Positions 31,396-37,914 of a stretch of 46,956 nt of DNA are shown one piece after another (position 1 is the stretch's first letter; each line of letters opens with the position of its first letter). The notes under the pieces were generated by a model, which did not search any database, was not told where the DNA came from, and saw only the letters and a program-made list of their open reading frames with translations. A program made the translations under genes and the position numbers. The DNA is from a virus: IMG/VR virus record IMGVR_UViG_3300010375_000025, positions 1 through 46,956 of that record; one strand, 5' to 3'.

Positions 31396-31607
31396 GCTGC
31401 CCCTTTCAGTTCGGCGGGCATCAGGTCATCGACGGCCAGCGTCTTACCGTGAGAGGATGCGGCCTGGATCAAGCCCGCCCAGTGTTCGACCGGTATGCGG
31501 CTGCGATCGGCCCAGCCCTGCACCGTGGTATGGGAACTGTGCTCCAGCATACCGGCGACCTTGCGGATGCCTCCGAGGCGTCGGATGATATCGCTATGGG
31601 TTTCCAT
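31392..31607 (-). CDS. Cro-like regulator, carph-isopro-type HTH (71 aa)
   Basis: Divergent from the CI repressor. The pattern DIIRRLGGIRKVAGMLEHSS, HTTVQGWADRSRIPVEHWAG matches the short Cro/YdaS-like HTH often called the carph-isopro domain (helix, turn, Val-Gln-Gly-Trp recognition start, then the Arg-Ile-Pro turn). First gene of the leftward operon. Its promoter is overlaid by operator 31617-31633 and its mRNA leader is very short, with a weak Shine-Dalgarno. Likely opposes CI to favour lytic growth. Confidence 0.75.
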   Translation of the reverse strand: METHSDIIRRLGGIRKVAGMLEHSSHTTVQGWADRSRIPVEHWAGLIQAASSHGKTLAVDDLMPAELKGAA

Positions 31608-31613
31608 GTCCCG

Positions 31614-31642
31614 TACGTACGCTCACAACGTACGTCAGTCAA
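31614..31642 (-). promoter_or_regulatory. Leftward early promoter (cro promoter)
   Basis: Minus strand: -35 TTGACT (31637-31642), 17-bp spacer, -10 TACGTA (31614-31619). The -10 box is weak, but the -35 box and spacing are good and the operator lies between the boxes, so repressor would block RNA polymerase. Drives cro and probably all genes to 25352 or beyond. A GATAAT at 31647-31652 could serve as the -10 box of the opposite cI promoter, whose -35 region is poor. Confidence 0.6.
31617..31633. promoter_or_regulatory. CI/Cro operator 1 (17-bp palindrome)
   Basis: GTACGC-TCACA-ACGTAC: arms of six bases in inverted orientation with a 5-base centre. It matches the sites at 32417-32433 and 32452-32468 in arm sequence and total length. 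Lies between cI and cro. An extra half-site-like CGTAC overlaps on the left (31612-31616). Confidence 0.7.
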
Positions 31643-31679
31643 CGTGGATAATGGACGCGCCTTTTCCGACAATGCCGGC

Positions 31680-32417
31680 ATGGCAGAATCAACGATCGGC
31701 GAGCAACTCATCGCGCTTCGGAAGCGCTCCGGCCTCTCTATGGAGAAGATTGCGCAGGCCATGGGTCTCGCGGGCCGGTCGAGCGTGCAGCGCTTTTTTG
31801 ATGCGACGCTTGACCGGTTGGACATCACCGACGCGATCAAGCTCGCTGACGCGTTGGCGGGGCAGGGGAAGCCGCCGATCGATCGGCAGGAAGTTATAAG
31901 CCTTTCTGGCCTGAGTGCCCTGTTCGAGGCAGTCCCCAACAATGAGCTAGCCCCAAAGTATATGGACCTTCCGAGGGATGTTCCCGTATACTTCACCGCA
32001 ATGGGCACGTACCGGAACGGAGAGGATGAGGGCCAAGCTATAGAGCAGGCCTTCATAGACCCAAGCGAAACGCTCGATTATCTTGAGCGTCCGCCGGGCT
32101 ATCTGACGCGCGGCGGCCTCTATGGTGTTTACATTCAAGGCGATTCCATGGAGCCACGCTGGGAAAGCGGTGATCCATGCTACGCAGATCCGAAGAAGAC
32201 GCCTGCTATCGGTGATGACGTGATTGTCTATCTGGTTCGCAAGATCGACGAGCAGGAGGAGATGGCGGCGGTGCTCATCAAGCGCCTTGTCAAGCGATCT
32301 GCCGGCTTCATTGAACTCCGCCAGTTCAATCCGGACATCACTTTCAGGGTCGAAACGCGCCATATTTCGGCGATCCATCGCGTGATTCCTCGCCGGGAAC
32401 TCCTCACGGTCAGATAG
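31680..32417 (+). CDS. CI-like repressor with S24 peptidase domain (245 aa)
   Basis: Residues about 5-62 form an XRE HTH (IGEQLIALRKRSGLSMEKIA, QAMGLAGRSSVQRFF). The C-terminal domain (about 105-240) is a LexA/CI-type S24 peptidase: nucleophile Ser156 in YIQGDSMEPRWESGD and general-base Lys201 in VLIKRLVKR, so self-cleavage during SOS induction is expected. The ATG at 31680 starts right at the HTH; longer upstream starts would run through the operator. Divergent from cro; a second control region directly follows its stop. Confidence 0.9.
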   Translation: MAESTIGEQLIALRKRSGLSMEKIAQAMGLAGRSSVQRFFDATLDRLDITDAIKLADALAGQGKPPIDRQEVISLSGLSALFEAVPNNELAPKYMDLPRDVPVYFTAMGTYRNGEDEGQAIEQAFIDPSETLDYLERPPGYLTRGGLYGVYIQGDSMEPRWESGDPCYADPKKTPAIGDDVIVYLVRKIDEQEEMAAVLIKRLVKRSAGFIELRQFNPDITFRVETRHISAIHRVIPRRELLTVR

Positions 32418-32433
32418 TACGTTCGCGACGTAC
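32417..32433. promoter_or_regulatory. CI/Cro operator 2 (17-bp palindrome)
   Basis: GTACGT-TCGCG-ACGTAC, the most symmetric of the three sites. It overlaps the last base of the cI stop codon and lies just upstream of the -35 box of the rightward promoter. Confidence 0.65.
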
Positions 32434-32442
32434 AAATAGTTG

Positions 32443-32471
32443 TTGACGCCCGTACGCTGAGGGCGTACATC
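32443..32471 (+). promoter_or_regulatory. Rightward early promoter
   Basis: -35 TTGACG (32443-32448), 17-bp spacer, -10 TACATC (32466-32471). The geometry copies that of the cro promoter, including an operator between the boxes. Located about 50 bp upstream of the HNH gene, it would start the recombination, methyltransferase and accessory genes. Confidence 0.6.
32452..32468. promoter_or_regulatory. CI/Cro operator 3 (17-bp palindrome)
   Basis: GTACGC-TGAGG-GCGTAC, same arm and centre lengths as operators 1 and 2, placed between the -35 and -10 boxes of the rightward promoter. Confidence 0.7.
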
Positions 32472-32518
32472 ACCTCCATCAGCCGACGCCCACCGCGTCG
32501 CGATGATGGGAGACCACG

Positions 32519-33085
32519 GTGTTTCACTCACCGAAAGTTCAGACTGAGTTCTGGTCGCGAGTTGAGCGCCGTGGGGCGTTCGACTGCTGGCCGTGGACCG
32601 GAACCTTTGTGGGCCGCGAACGGCATCGCCGTTATGGTGTCTATGGTGCTGGCTCGGCTCGCATCCGTGCCCATCGGCTGTCTTGGGAGATCGCCAACGA
32701 TACGGTGATTCCGGCCGGCCATGTGATTTGCCATGCGTGCGATCACCCTTGGTGCGTGAACCCGCGCCATCTTTGGGTTGGTACGCAGCGTCAAAATATC
32801 AGTGATGCCGAGTCAAAAGGACGGATGCGGACGCACGGCGACCGCACATACTGCCCGAACGGCCATCTTCGCACTGCAGAGAACACCCACTGGCAGCGAA
32901 ATCATCGCGGTCGTGCGCCATACCCGCGCTGCCGAGATTGTGCGCGTGACCGAAGCCGGTTCCGCTCTGGAATTCTCCTTATGTGTGATGAGGACCTGGG
33001 CGCTCTGGTGATGGACGCTGCCAAGCAGGCCACGCCTTCTGCAGTGGGCTCGCGACTTCGTGCTCTTATCATGGGGGCTGCCTAA
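32519..33085 (+). CDS. HNH homing-type endonuclease (188 aa)
   Basis: GTG start with GGGAGA upstream. Typical HNH_3-type order: CWPWTGTFVGRERHRRYGVY, then RAHRLSWEIAN, IPAGHVICHACDHPWCVNPR and HLWVGTQRQNI, with the catalytic His and Asn and paired Cys. After residue about 105, a second short Cys/His part (CPNGHLRT, CRDCARDRSR) may bind zinc. It is first in the rightward operon. Free-standing HNH genes of this sort are often mobile, but some take part in phage DNA processing. Confidence 0.8.
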   Translation: MFHSPKVQTEFWSRVERRGAFDCWPWTGTFVGRERHRRYGVYGAGSARIRAHRLSWEIANDTVIPAGHVICHACDHPWCVNPRHLWVGTQRQNISDAESKGRMRTHGDRTYCPNGHLRTAENTHWQRNHRGRAPYPRCRDCARDRSRFRSGILLMCDEDLGALVMDAAKQATPSAVGSRLRALIMGAA

Positions 33086-33086
33086 C

Positions 33087-33431
33087 ATGGCCGCCCCGCT
33101 CACCCCACGCGCCCAAGCCATCTTCGACGCCGGCATCGAACGCCGCCGCGCCGCAGCCGACGCCTTCGCAGCGTCCGGCACCCTCGGCGACGAGGTGCAG
33201 CGCCGGATGCGTCGCAAGGTTCATTACGAGCTGGCCGTCGCGTTCGATCGGCAGGAGGCGGCGCGTCTCGCCCATGTCGAGGAGCGCACCGCACAGAACC
33301 TCGCTTTCAGTTCCGGCACCCCCGCCGGAGACGCCCCGGCCGCTTCCCTTCCCTGTGCCGGGGCGTCGAAATTCATGCCGGGCATGGACGGGCTGCTCTC
33401 GAACATCATCCAACATGGAAAGGCTGCTTAA
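33087..33431 (+). CDS. Hypothetical early protein (114 aa)
   Basis: Begins MAAPLTPRAQAIFDAGIERR, one base after the HNH stop. Helical and Ala/Arg-rich for residues 1-75, then a Pro/Ala-rich, less ordered end. No domain recognised. In the rightward operon before the recombination genes. Confidence 0.55.
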   Translation: MAAPLTPRAQAIFDAGIERRRAAADAFAASGTLGDEVQRRMRRKVHYELAVAFDRQEAARLAHVEERTAQNLAFSSGTPAGDAPAASLPCAGASKFMPGMDGLLSNIIQHGKAA

Positions 33432-33432
33432 G

Positions 33433-33759
33433 ATGATCAGCGTCACTGACATCAAGGTCGCGAAGACCTACATCGACGGCAAGTATTGGAAGCCGACCTA
33501 CGAGGCTCGGATCGCCATTCGCCTGCCCGAAACCTATTCGGATCAGTGGATCAAGCTCAGCGAGGAGAAGACGGCCAAGATCGTTGACCTGATCCTGTCT
33601 CTGGCCACCGAAGACCTTCGCTTCGAGCACTATGTGCCGAGTGAGCCTGAGCCTGAGCTTGAGCCGGTAGCCGACGCCGTTGGCGATGCTCCCGCCTGCT
33701 ACGACGAGGCTTATGCGGCCATAAAGCCGTTCCCGGCCGACGAGATGGAGCCGCTGTGA
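33433..33759 (+). CDS. Hypothetical early protein (108 aa)
   Basis: ATG at 33433, one base after the previous stop; an ATG at 33415 overlapping it is also possible. The sequence MISVTDIKVAKTYIDGKYWK, then EARIAIRLPETY and KIVDLILSLATEDLRFE, is beta-beta-helix and ends in an acidic Glu/Pro tail. Unknown family. Confidence 0.55.
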   Translation: MISVTDIKVAKTYIDGKYWKPTYEARIAIRLPETYSDQWIKLSEEKTAKIVDLILSLATEDLRFEHYVPSEPEPELEPVADAVGDAPACYDEAYAAIKPFPADEMEPL

Positions 33760-33989
33760 TGGAAGAGCACCCCATCCAGCAGCCGATCCGCGAGATCGAC
33801 GTGTATCTCTCTGACGAAGGTTCGACGAACTACACCGTCGGGAGACGCGGCGTCACCCGGATCGAGGCCTGCCAGAAGTCCGGACTGCACGCGAACATCC
33901 CCTACGTCCGCGTCTGGAAGGACGATGTCTGCGAGGCGGAGTTCTGCCAGCACAATATCGTCGGCGTCTATTTTGGTGACGCGGCATGA
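33759..33989 (+). CDS. Hypothetical early protein (76 aa)
   Basis: 76 aa from the ATG overlapping the previous stop (TGATG). Small, beta-rich protein (IREIDVYLSDEGSTNYTVGR, ANIPYVRVWKDDVCEAEFCQ). Two Cys, no metal motif. Function unknown. Confidence 0.55.
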   Translation: MEEHPIQQPIREIDVYLSDEGSTNYTVGRRGVTRIEACQKSGLHANIPYVRVWKDDVCEAEFCQHNIVGVYFGDAA

Positions 33990-34180
33990 GCCTCCACACC
34001 CCCATCCGCGACGCCTTGTCGGTCCCCCCGATCGCCATCCGCGCGATCGAGCCCACGGACCTGAGCGACGTGTGGCAGTCGAGCGACCCGGCCGCATTCT
34101 ACCGGCGCCTGCATGAAGCCTATCCGCACGATAGCGAGATCGCGGCTGAGTTGGCGCAGGCTGAGGGGAGGGCGTTCTGA
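33986..34180 (+). CDS. Hypothetical early protein (64 aa)
   Basis: Starts MSLHTPIRDALSVPPIAIRA; ATGA overlap upstream, TGATG overlap downstream. Mostly helical with a conserved-looking LSDVWQSSDPAAFYRRLHEA. No family recognised. Confidence 0.5.
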   Translation: MSLHTPIRDALSVPPIAIRAIEPTDLSDVWQSSDPAAFYRRLHEAYPHDSEIAAELAQAEGRAF

Positions 34181-34281
34181 TGCGCTTCTTGCTCCTCATC
34201 ATCACCGCCTTCGCGCGCGGCTTTGGCTGGCGCCTCGGGTCCGATGCGGCTCGCGGCATTGAGAAAGGCTTGGGTTTATGA
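34180..34281 (+). CDS. Small membrane-active peptide (33 aa)
   Basis: 33 codons, MRFLLLIITAFARGFGWRLG then SDAARGIEKGLGL: a short amphipathic or membrane segment. Overlaps both neighbours (TGATG and ATGA), leaving no spare base, which supports translation. Too short for database recognition by eye. Confidence 0.45.
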   Translation: MRFLLLIITAFARGFGWRLGSDAARGIEKGLGL

Positions 34282-34988
34282 ACGCGCATACCAAAATCTT
34301 GAGCGCCAAGGGCGTCGTCATCCATCGCGATGTCGAGCAGGGCAGCGAACAATGGCACCAGCTTAGGGCGGGGATTCTCACTGCCTCTGAGATGAAGCTG
34401 ATCATCACGCCGACGCTCAAGGTCGCTAGCAACGACAAGGAGCGCGCACATCTCTACGAGCTTTTGGCGCAGCGTATCACCAACTACGTCGAGCCGCATT
34501 TCGAGAGCTACGACATGGAGCGCGGCAAGTTCGACGAAGAGCATGCCCGCGCCAAATATTCCGAGGAATATGCGCCGGTCGAAGAATGCGGCTTCATAAC
34601 CAACGATAAGCTTGGCTTCACGATCGGCTATTCACCGGATGGACTGGTCGGCGACGATGGCCTGCTAGAGGTGAAGTCTCGCGTCCAGAAGTGGCAGATG
34701 CAGACGCTGGTCGAGTTCGTCGCGAACCATGAGGTTCCGGCCGACTTCATCATCCAGTGTCAGACCGGCTTATTCGTAGCCGAGCGCGAGTGGCTGGACT
34801 TCACCAGCTACAGCGGCGGCATGAAGATGGCGGTCGTCCGCTGCTATCCAGATCCAGTCATCGCCGACGCGATCGGCAATGCGGCAATCCAATTCGAGAA
34901 GCGCTTGGCCGAAAAGCGCGAAGTTTACGAGAAGCTGATCGCGTCTGACGCGCGGCTCGTTGCCACGGAAAGGTTGATTTACCTATGA
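34278..34988 (+). CDS. YqaJ/lambda-Exo-type exonuclease (236 aa)
   Basis: Viral recombinase (YqaJ) family. QGSEQWHQLRAGILTASEM is the family start; conserved acids follow in ERGKFDEEHAR (Glu near 81-88) and in GYSPDGLVGDDGLLEVKS, with Asp121, Glu131 and Lys133 as the metal and catalytic set. It digests the 5' strand of dsDNA to leave 3' tails for annealing. The overlapping next gene is the likely annealing or ssDNA-binding partner. Confidence 0.9.
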   Translation: MNAHTKILSAKGVVIHRDVEQGSEQWHQLRAGILTASEMKLIITPTLKVASNDKERAHLYELLAQRITNYVEPHFESYDMERGKFDEEHARAKYSEEYAPVEECGFITNDKLGFTIGYSPDGLVGDDGLLEVKSRVQKWQMQTLVEFVANHEVPADFIIQCQTGLFVAEREWLDFTSYSGGMKMAVVRCYPDPVIADAIGNAAIQFEKRLAEKREVYEKLIASDARLVATERLIYL

Positions 34989-35842
34989 GCACTCTCGCAG
35001 AAGCGCTGGCACCTCGTTCGGACCAGCTTAACGCCGACGACCTGATCCATGGTCCGCGCACGATCAAGATCACTGCAGCGCGCATCGTGAAAGATGGTCG
35101 CGATACGAAGATCGTCATCAACTTCGAAGGCGACAACGGCAAGCCGTGGAAGCCATGCAAGACGATGGGCCGGGCGATGGTGTTGGCATGGGCCATCACC
35201 GATGAATCCCAACTCGTCGGCAAATCGGTTCGTCTTTATCGTGATGCTTCGGTCAAGTTTGGCGATCAGGGCGAAGTTGGCGGCATCCGTATCAGCCACA
35301 TGTCCGACATCCAAAAGCCGGTGAACCTGAAACTGACGGTTTCGCAGGGCAAGAAGGGCATGTTCACCTTCCATCCGCTTCTGGTCGAGCAGAAGGCCGA
35401 CAAAGTTGCCGATGGAGTCGCGACCCTTATCGAGCGGATCAAGGCCTGCCATCCCGCCGACCTGCTGAGCATCACCGACGATCCTGCCGTGGTGAAGCAG
35501 CGCGCCTGGTTGACGAAGAACCGGCCCGAACTGGCGGCGGAAGTCGATGCCGTTCTGGATGCCAGCCCAACGGTCAATGAGGACGATCCTTTCGGCCTGC
35601 CTGCGCTCGACCAGGAGAAGCGCGGCGACGATGAGATGGGCGAGTCCCACACCGATCCCGATCCGCAGCATCGCAAGCTGGCGGACATCATGATCACCGG
35701 GATCCGCAAGGCGAACGGCGATGTCGATGCGATCGGCGAGATCATGGATGCCCAGCGCGACGCTATGAAGGAATGGCCGACCGCGCTGAAGCAGGAAGTC
35801 TATGACGAGCAGAACATCGCGCTTGGTCGTGGTGACGCGTGA
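34985..35842 (+). CDS. YqaJ-linked putative ssDNA-binding/annealing protein (285 aa)
   Basis: Overlaps the exonuclease by 4 bp, the slot of RecT, Erf or Bet in other phages, yet the sequence shows none of their motifs I know. Residues about 20-135 are beta-rich, LIHGPRTIKITAARIVKDGR, IVINFEGDNGKPWKPCKTMG, then VGKSVRLYRDASVKFGD and VGGIRISHMSD, and fit an OB fold. The C-terminal half is helical and acidic near 200-225. I infer a ssDNA-binding protein that pairs with the nuclease. Confidence 0.6.
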   Translation: MSTLAEALAPRSDQLNADDLIHGPRTIKITAARIVKDGRDTKIVINFEGDNGKPWKPCKTMGRAMVLAWAITDESQLVGKSVRLYRDASVKFGDQGEVGGIRISHMSDIQKPVNLKLTVSQGKKGMFTFHPLLVEQKADKVADGVATLIERIKACHPADLLSITDDPAVVKQRAWLTKNRPELAAEVDAVLDASPTVNEDDPFGLPALDQEKRGDDEMGESHTDPDPQHRKLADIMITGIRKANGDVDAIGEIMDAQRDAMKEWPTALKQEVYDEQNIALGRGDA

Positions 35843-36051
35843 TGCCCTGGGCCATCCACAACCTCGCCAGCCAGGCAGTCCTCACCGACGCCAACGGCAC
35901 CTACTCGCACAACGGGATTGACCGCATCCCCGCGCCGACGCCCCTGCACGTCGAGGAGACCCGCGAGGAAGCCGAAGCATGGCGGTTCGCCCAGCCTAGC
36001 GACGTTCCCGCCCACTCTCGCTGGAACACTCTGTCTGGAGACGTGGGGTGA
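35842..36051 (+). CDS. Hypothetical accessory protein (69 aa)
   Basis: ATG overlaps the previous stop (TGATG). Beta-rich start (MPWAIHNLASQAVLTDANGT), then PTPLHVEETREEAEAWRFAQ. Unknown. First of a long run of small accessory genes. Confidence 0.5.
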   Translation: MPWAIHNLASQAVLTDANGTYSHNGIDRIPAPTPLHVEETREEAEAWRFAQPSDVPAHSRWNTLSGDVG

Positions 36052-36449
36052 GCCTCTTGGAACTGGCGGAGCGCTGCGAGCAGATGGCGGACGCCGATGG
36101 CATGAGCGCCGAGATGCGGACGCTCAATGCGGATGTTCTTCGCGCGCTCGGCTGGCGGCATGCAGAAGGCGATGTGATCGATCCGGCCGGCAACCTTGCC
36201 TATCAGATTCCGTATTATGTCGGCTCGCTCGACGCGGCGCTGACTCTGGTGCCGCAGGGTATGTCTGACTGGATGGTTGGCAACTTCCACGATAGCGGGA
36301 TGTGCGCCGACATCTTTTTCCCGATGGCGGGAAATCCCAGCGTGATCGATCAAGCGACGGCTAAGGCCGCAACCCCCGCACTCGCCCTGACCGCAGCATC
36401 CCTCCGCGCCCGCGCCGCAATCTCGCTCGCTGGAGAGGGGGCAAAATGA
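36048..36449 (+). CDS. Phage ABA-sandwich-type protein A (133 aa)
   Basis: GTG start overlapping the previous stop. The central pattern YVGSLDAALTLVPQGMSDWM and the end AATPALALTAASLRARAAI match a small phage alpha-beta-alpha sandwich family (often listed as phage ABA sandwich or DUF2591-like). The gene at 39442-39801 has the same pattern, so these are paralogues. No function is established for the family. Both sit in the same coupled accessory operon. Confidence 0.6.
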   Translation: MSLLELAERCEQMADADGMSAEMRTLNADVLRALGWRHAEGDVIDPAGNLAYQIPYYVGSLDAALTLVPQGMSDWMVGNFHDSGMCADIFFPMAGNPSVIDQATAKAATPALALTAASLRARAAISLAGEGAK

Positions 36450-36640
36450 GCGCCCCCGACACCTATCGCGGCTGGCTGATCGAGCAGAACTGGCTGCACG
36501 AATGGGAGGCGACGCACCCGGATTTCGATCCGACGCCGCTCTACGCCGACGATGGCCCGAGCGACAACCGGCACGTCAGCGCCAAGACCATTCCCGAACT
36601 GCACGCCGAAATCGATTTCTGGATCGAGGAGAACGAGTGA
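36446..36640 (+). CDS. Hypothetical accessory protein (64 aa)
   Basis: Starts MSAPDTYRGWLIEQNWLHEW with ATGA overlap. The short beta start, a GWLIE strand and closing helix IPELHAEIDFWIEENE resemble other small phage proteins built of two strands and a helix. Function unknown. Confidence 0.5.
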   Translation: MSAPDTYRGWLIEQNWLHEWEATHPDFDPTPLYADDGPSDNRHVSAKTIPELHAEIDFWIEENE

Positions 36641-36858
36641 TGCTGCGGGTCAACTGGACCAACTTCGGCGCATCGGTTCGCGCTCATATCCTAGCCAGTG
36701 TCGGCAATTACTCGGGCACTGAAAAGCTGCTGAGCATTTCGCACGCACGTTTGCACAACGCCGCGCACGGCAAGCCTGTCGGCACCGAGATATTCCTGAC
36801 GCTCTGCCACTGGATGGCAGTCGATCCGATGCACTACTGCTTTGAGGAGCAAGCATAA
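36640..36858 (+). CDS. Small HTH-like protein (72 aa)
   Basis: ATG overlaps the previous TGA (TGATG). The run ASVGNYSGTEKLLSISHARL then HNAAHGKPVGTEIFLTLCHW is like an XRE helix-turn-helix with a short recognition helix (RLHNAAHGKPV) and third helix. DNA-binding is probable but divergent. It would regulate either the accessory block or host genes. Confidence 0.55.
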   Translation: MLRVNWTNFGASVRAHILASVGNYSGTEKLLSISHARLHNAAHGKPVGTEIFLTLCHWMAVDPMHYCFEEQA

Positions 36859-37103
36859 TGCTCACGCCCCTAGACATTCCGCCCTTCGCCCCGACCGCCA
36901 AGCGTTCCGGCGACATCGTGATCCATTCGCACTCGGCCTATCGGGTCGTTGACGATGGGTCGTGGCGGTCGCTGGATGATCAGCCCGAGCGCGACACCCG
37001 CCCGTCCTGCGAGGCCGTCCAGTCAGCACCTCTCCGGCATTTCGCGCTCTGCGGCTTCGTGCTGGGCGTGCTGATCGCGCTGTATCTTGTGAAGGGGTGG
37101 TGA
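36858..37103 (+). CDS. C-terminally anchored membrane protein (81 aa)
   Basis: Soluble N-terminal part with beta strands (DIVIHSHSAYRVVDDGSWRS), then a C-terminal transmembrane helix (FALCGFVLGVLIALYLVKGW). Tail-anchored layout. Overlaps both neighbours. Unknown. Confidence 0.5.
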   Translation: MLTPLDIPPFAPTAKRSGDIVIHSHSAYRVVDDGSWRSLDDQPERDTRPSCEAVQSAPLRHFALCGFVLGVLIALYLVKGW

Positions 37104-37444
37104 TGGCGTACTTCCCGAACGGCACCGCAGGCATGTGCTACGAAGAACAGTGGTGCGCCAACTGCGTCCATTCCAAGTTCGATCAGGACGAGGGCATGTG
37201 CCCGGTGATGTTGGCTCACAACATCTACAATTACGACCTGTGCAACGACAAGGAGCATCCCGGCAAGGTCATCCTCGAATGGCTTATTCCGACCAGCGCA
37301 GACGGCATTGGTGCCGAGCGGTGCGAGATGTTCCATCCGCTTGAGGCGTCGCTTGATGACGGCAAGATCGTCGATGCCGACTTCGCCCGTGAGCAGCGGC
37401 AGAAATATGAGCAGGCGCTCGCCGAAATGCGGAGGCCATCATGA
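37103..37444 (+). CDS. Cysteine-rich hypothetical protein (113 aa)
   Basis: Cys at about residues 12, 18, 21, 33, 47 and 73 (MCYEEQWCANCVHSKFDQDE, MCPVML, DLCND, ERCEMF) suggests a zinc- or Fe-S-binding fold. The C-terminal part is helical. The ATG overlaps the previous TGA. Similar Cys-rich proteins occur in phage early operons; I know no function. Confidence 0.55.
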   Translation: MAYFPNGTAGMCYEEQWCANCVHSKFDQDEGMCPVMLAHNIYNYDLCNDKEHPGKVILEWLIPTSADGIGAERCEMFHPLEASLDDGKIVDADFAREQRQKYEQALAEMRRPS

Positions 37445-37497
37445 CCCTCGCCCTGATCACGATCGGGCTGCTTGGTATGGCGGGGGCGTTCCGGTGA
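37441..37497 (+). CDS. Possible 18-aa leader peptide
   Basis: MTLALITIGLLGMAGAFR, one hydrophobic segment, ATGA-coupled to the gene before and GTGA-coupled to the one after. It may serve only to carry ribosomes to the next start. Low confidence. Confidence 0.25.
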   Translation: MTLALITIGLLGMAGAFR

Positions 37498-37877
37498 GCC
37501 TAGAAATCCCAACCTGCATTGAGTGCGGCGAGCCAGCGTCGATCGTTGGTGGCCAGCATATCTATCCGCACCGGCCGGACCTGTACGCCAAGAAGTTCTG
37601 GCTATGCCAGTGCGGCGCCTATTGCGGTTGCCATCCCGGAACGCGCGACCCTCTCGGATCGCCGGCTGGTGCTGCAACCCGAAAAGCCCGCTCGGCAGCA
37701 CATGCCGCATTCGATCCGCTGTGGAAGCGCGGCGAGATGTCACGGAAGTCTGCCTATGCGTGGTTGGCTCGCACGACCGGGATCAATCCGCTTCGCTGCC
37801 ATATCGGGATGATGGACATCGCGCAGGCGCAGCTTGTCGTGAAGGTCGTCGCCGAGCGCGCACAGGTGCCCGCATGA
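37494..37877 (+). CDS. DUF3268-type zinc-finger protein (127 aa)
   Basis: GTG start overlapping the previous stop. PTCIECGEPASIVGG, LCQCGAYCGCHPGTRDPLGS, then RKARSAAHAAFDPLWKRGEM and SAYAWLARTTGIN match the DUF3268 zinc-finger family of phages and bacteria. Two Cys pairs should hold zinc. Function unknown. A 13-codon frame (37874-37915) bridges to the methyltransferase gene and is probably translational coupling only. Confidence 0.75.
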   Translation: MSLEIPTCIECGEPASIVGGQHIYPHRPDLYAKKFWLCQCGAYCGCHPGTRDPLGSPAGAATRKARSAAHAAFDPLWKRGEMSRKSAYAWLARTTGINPLRCHIGMMDIAQAQLVVKVVAERAQVPA

Positions 37878-37914
37878 CCAAGATCCTGTTCGCGCTGTGT
37901 GGGGAGGCGGGGTG

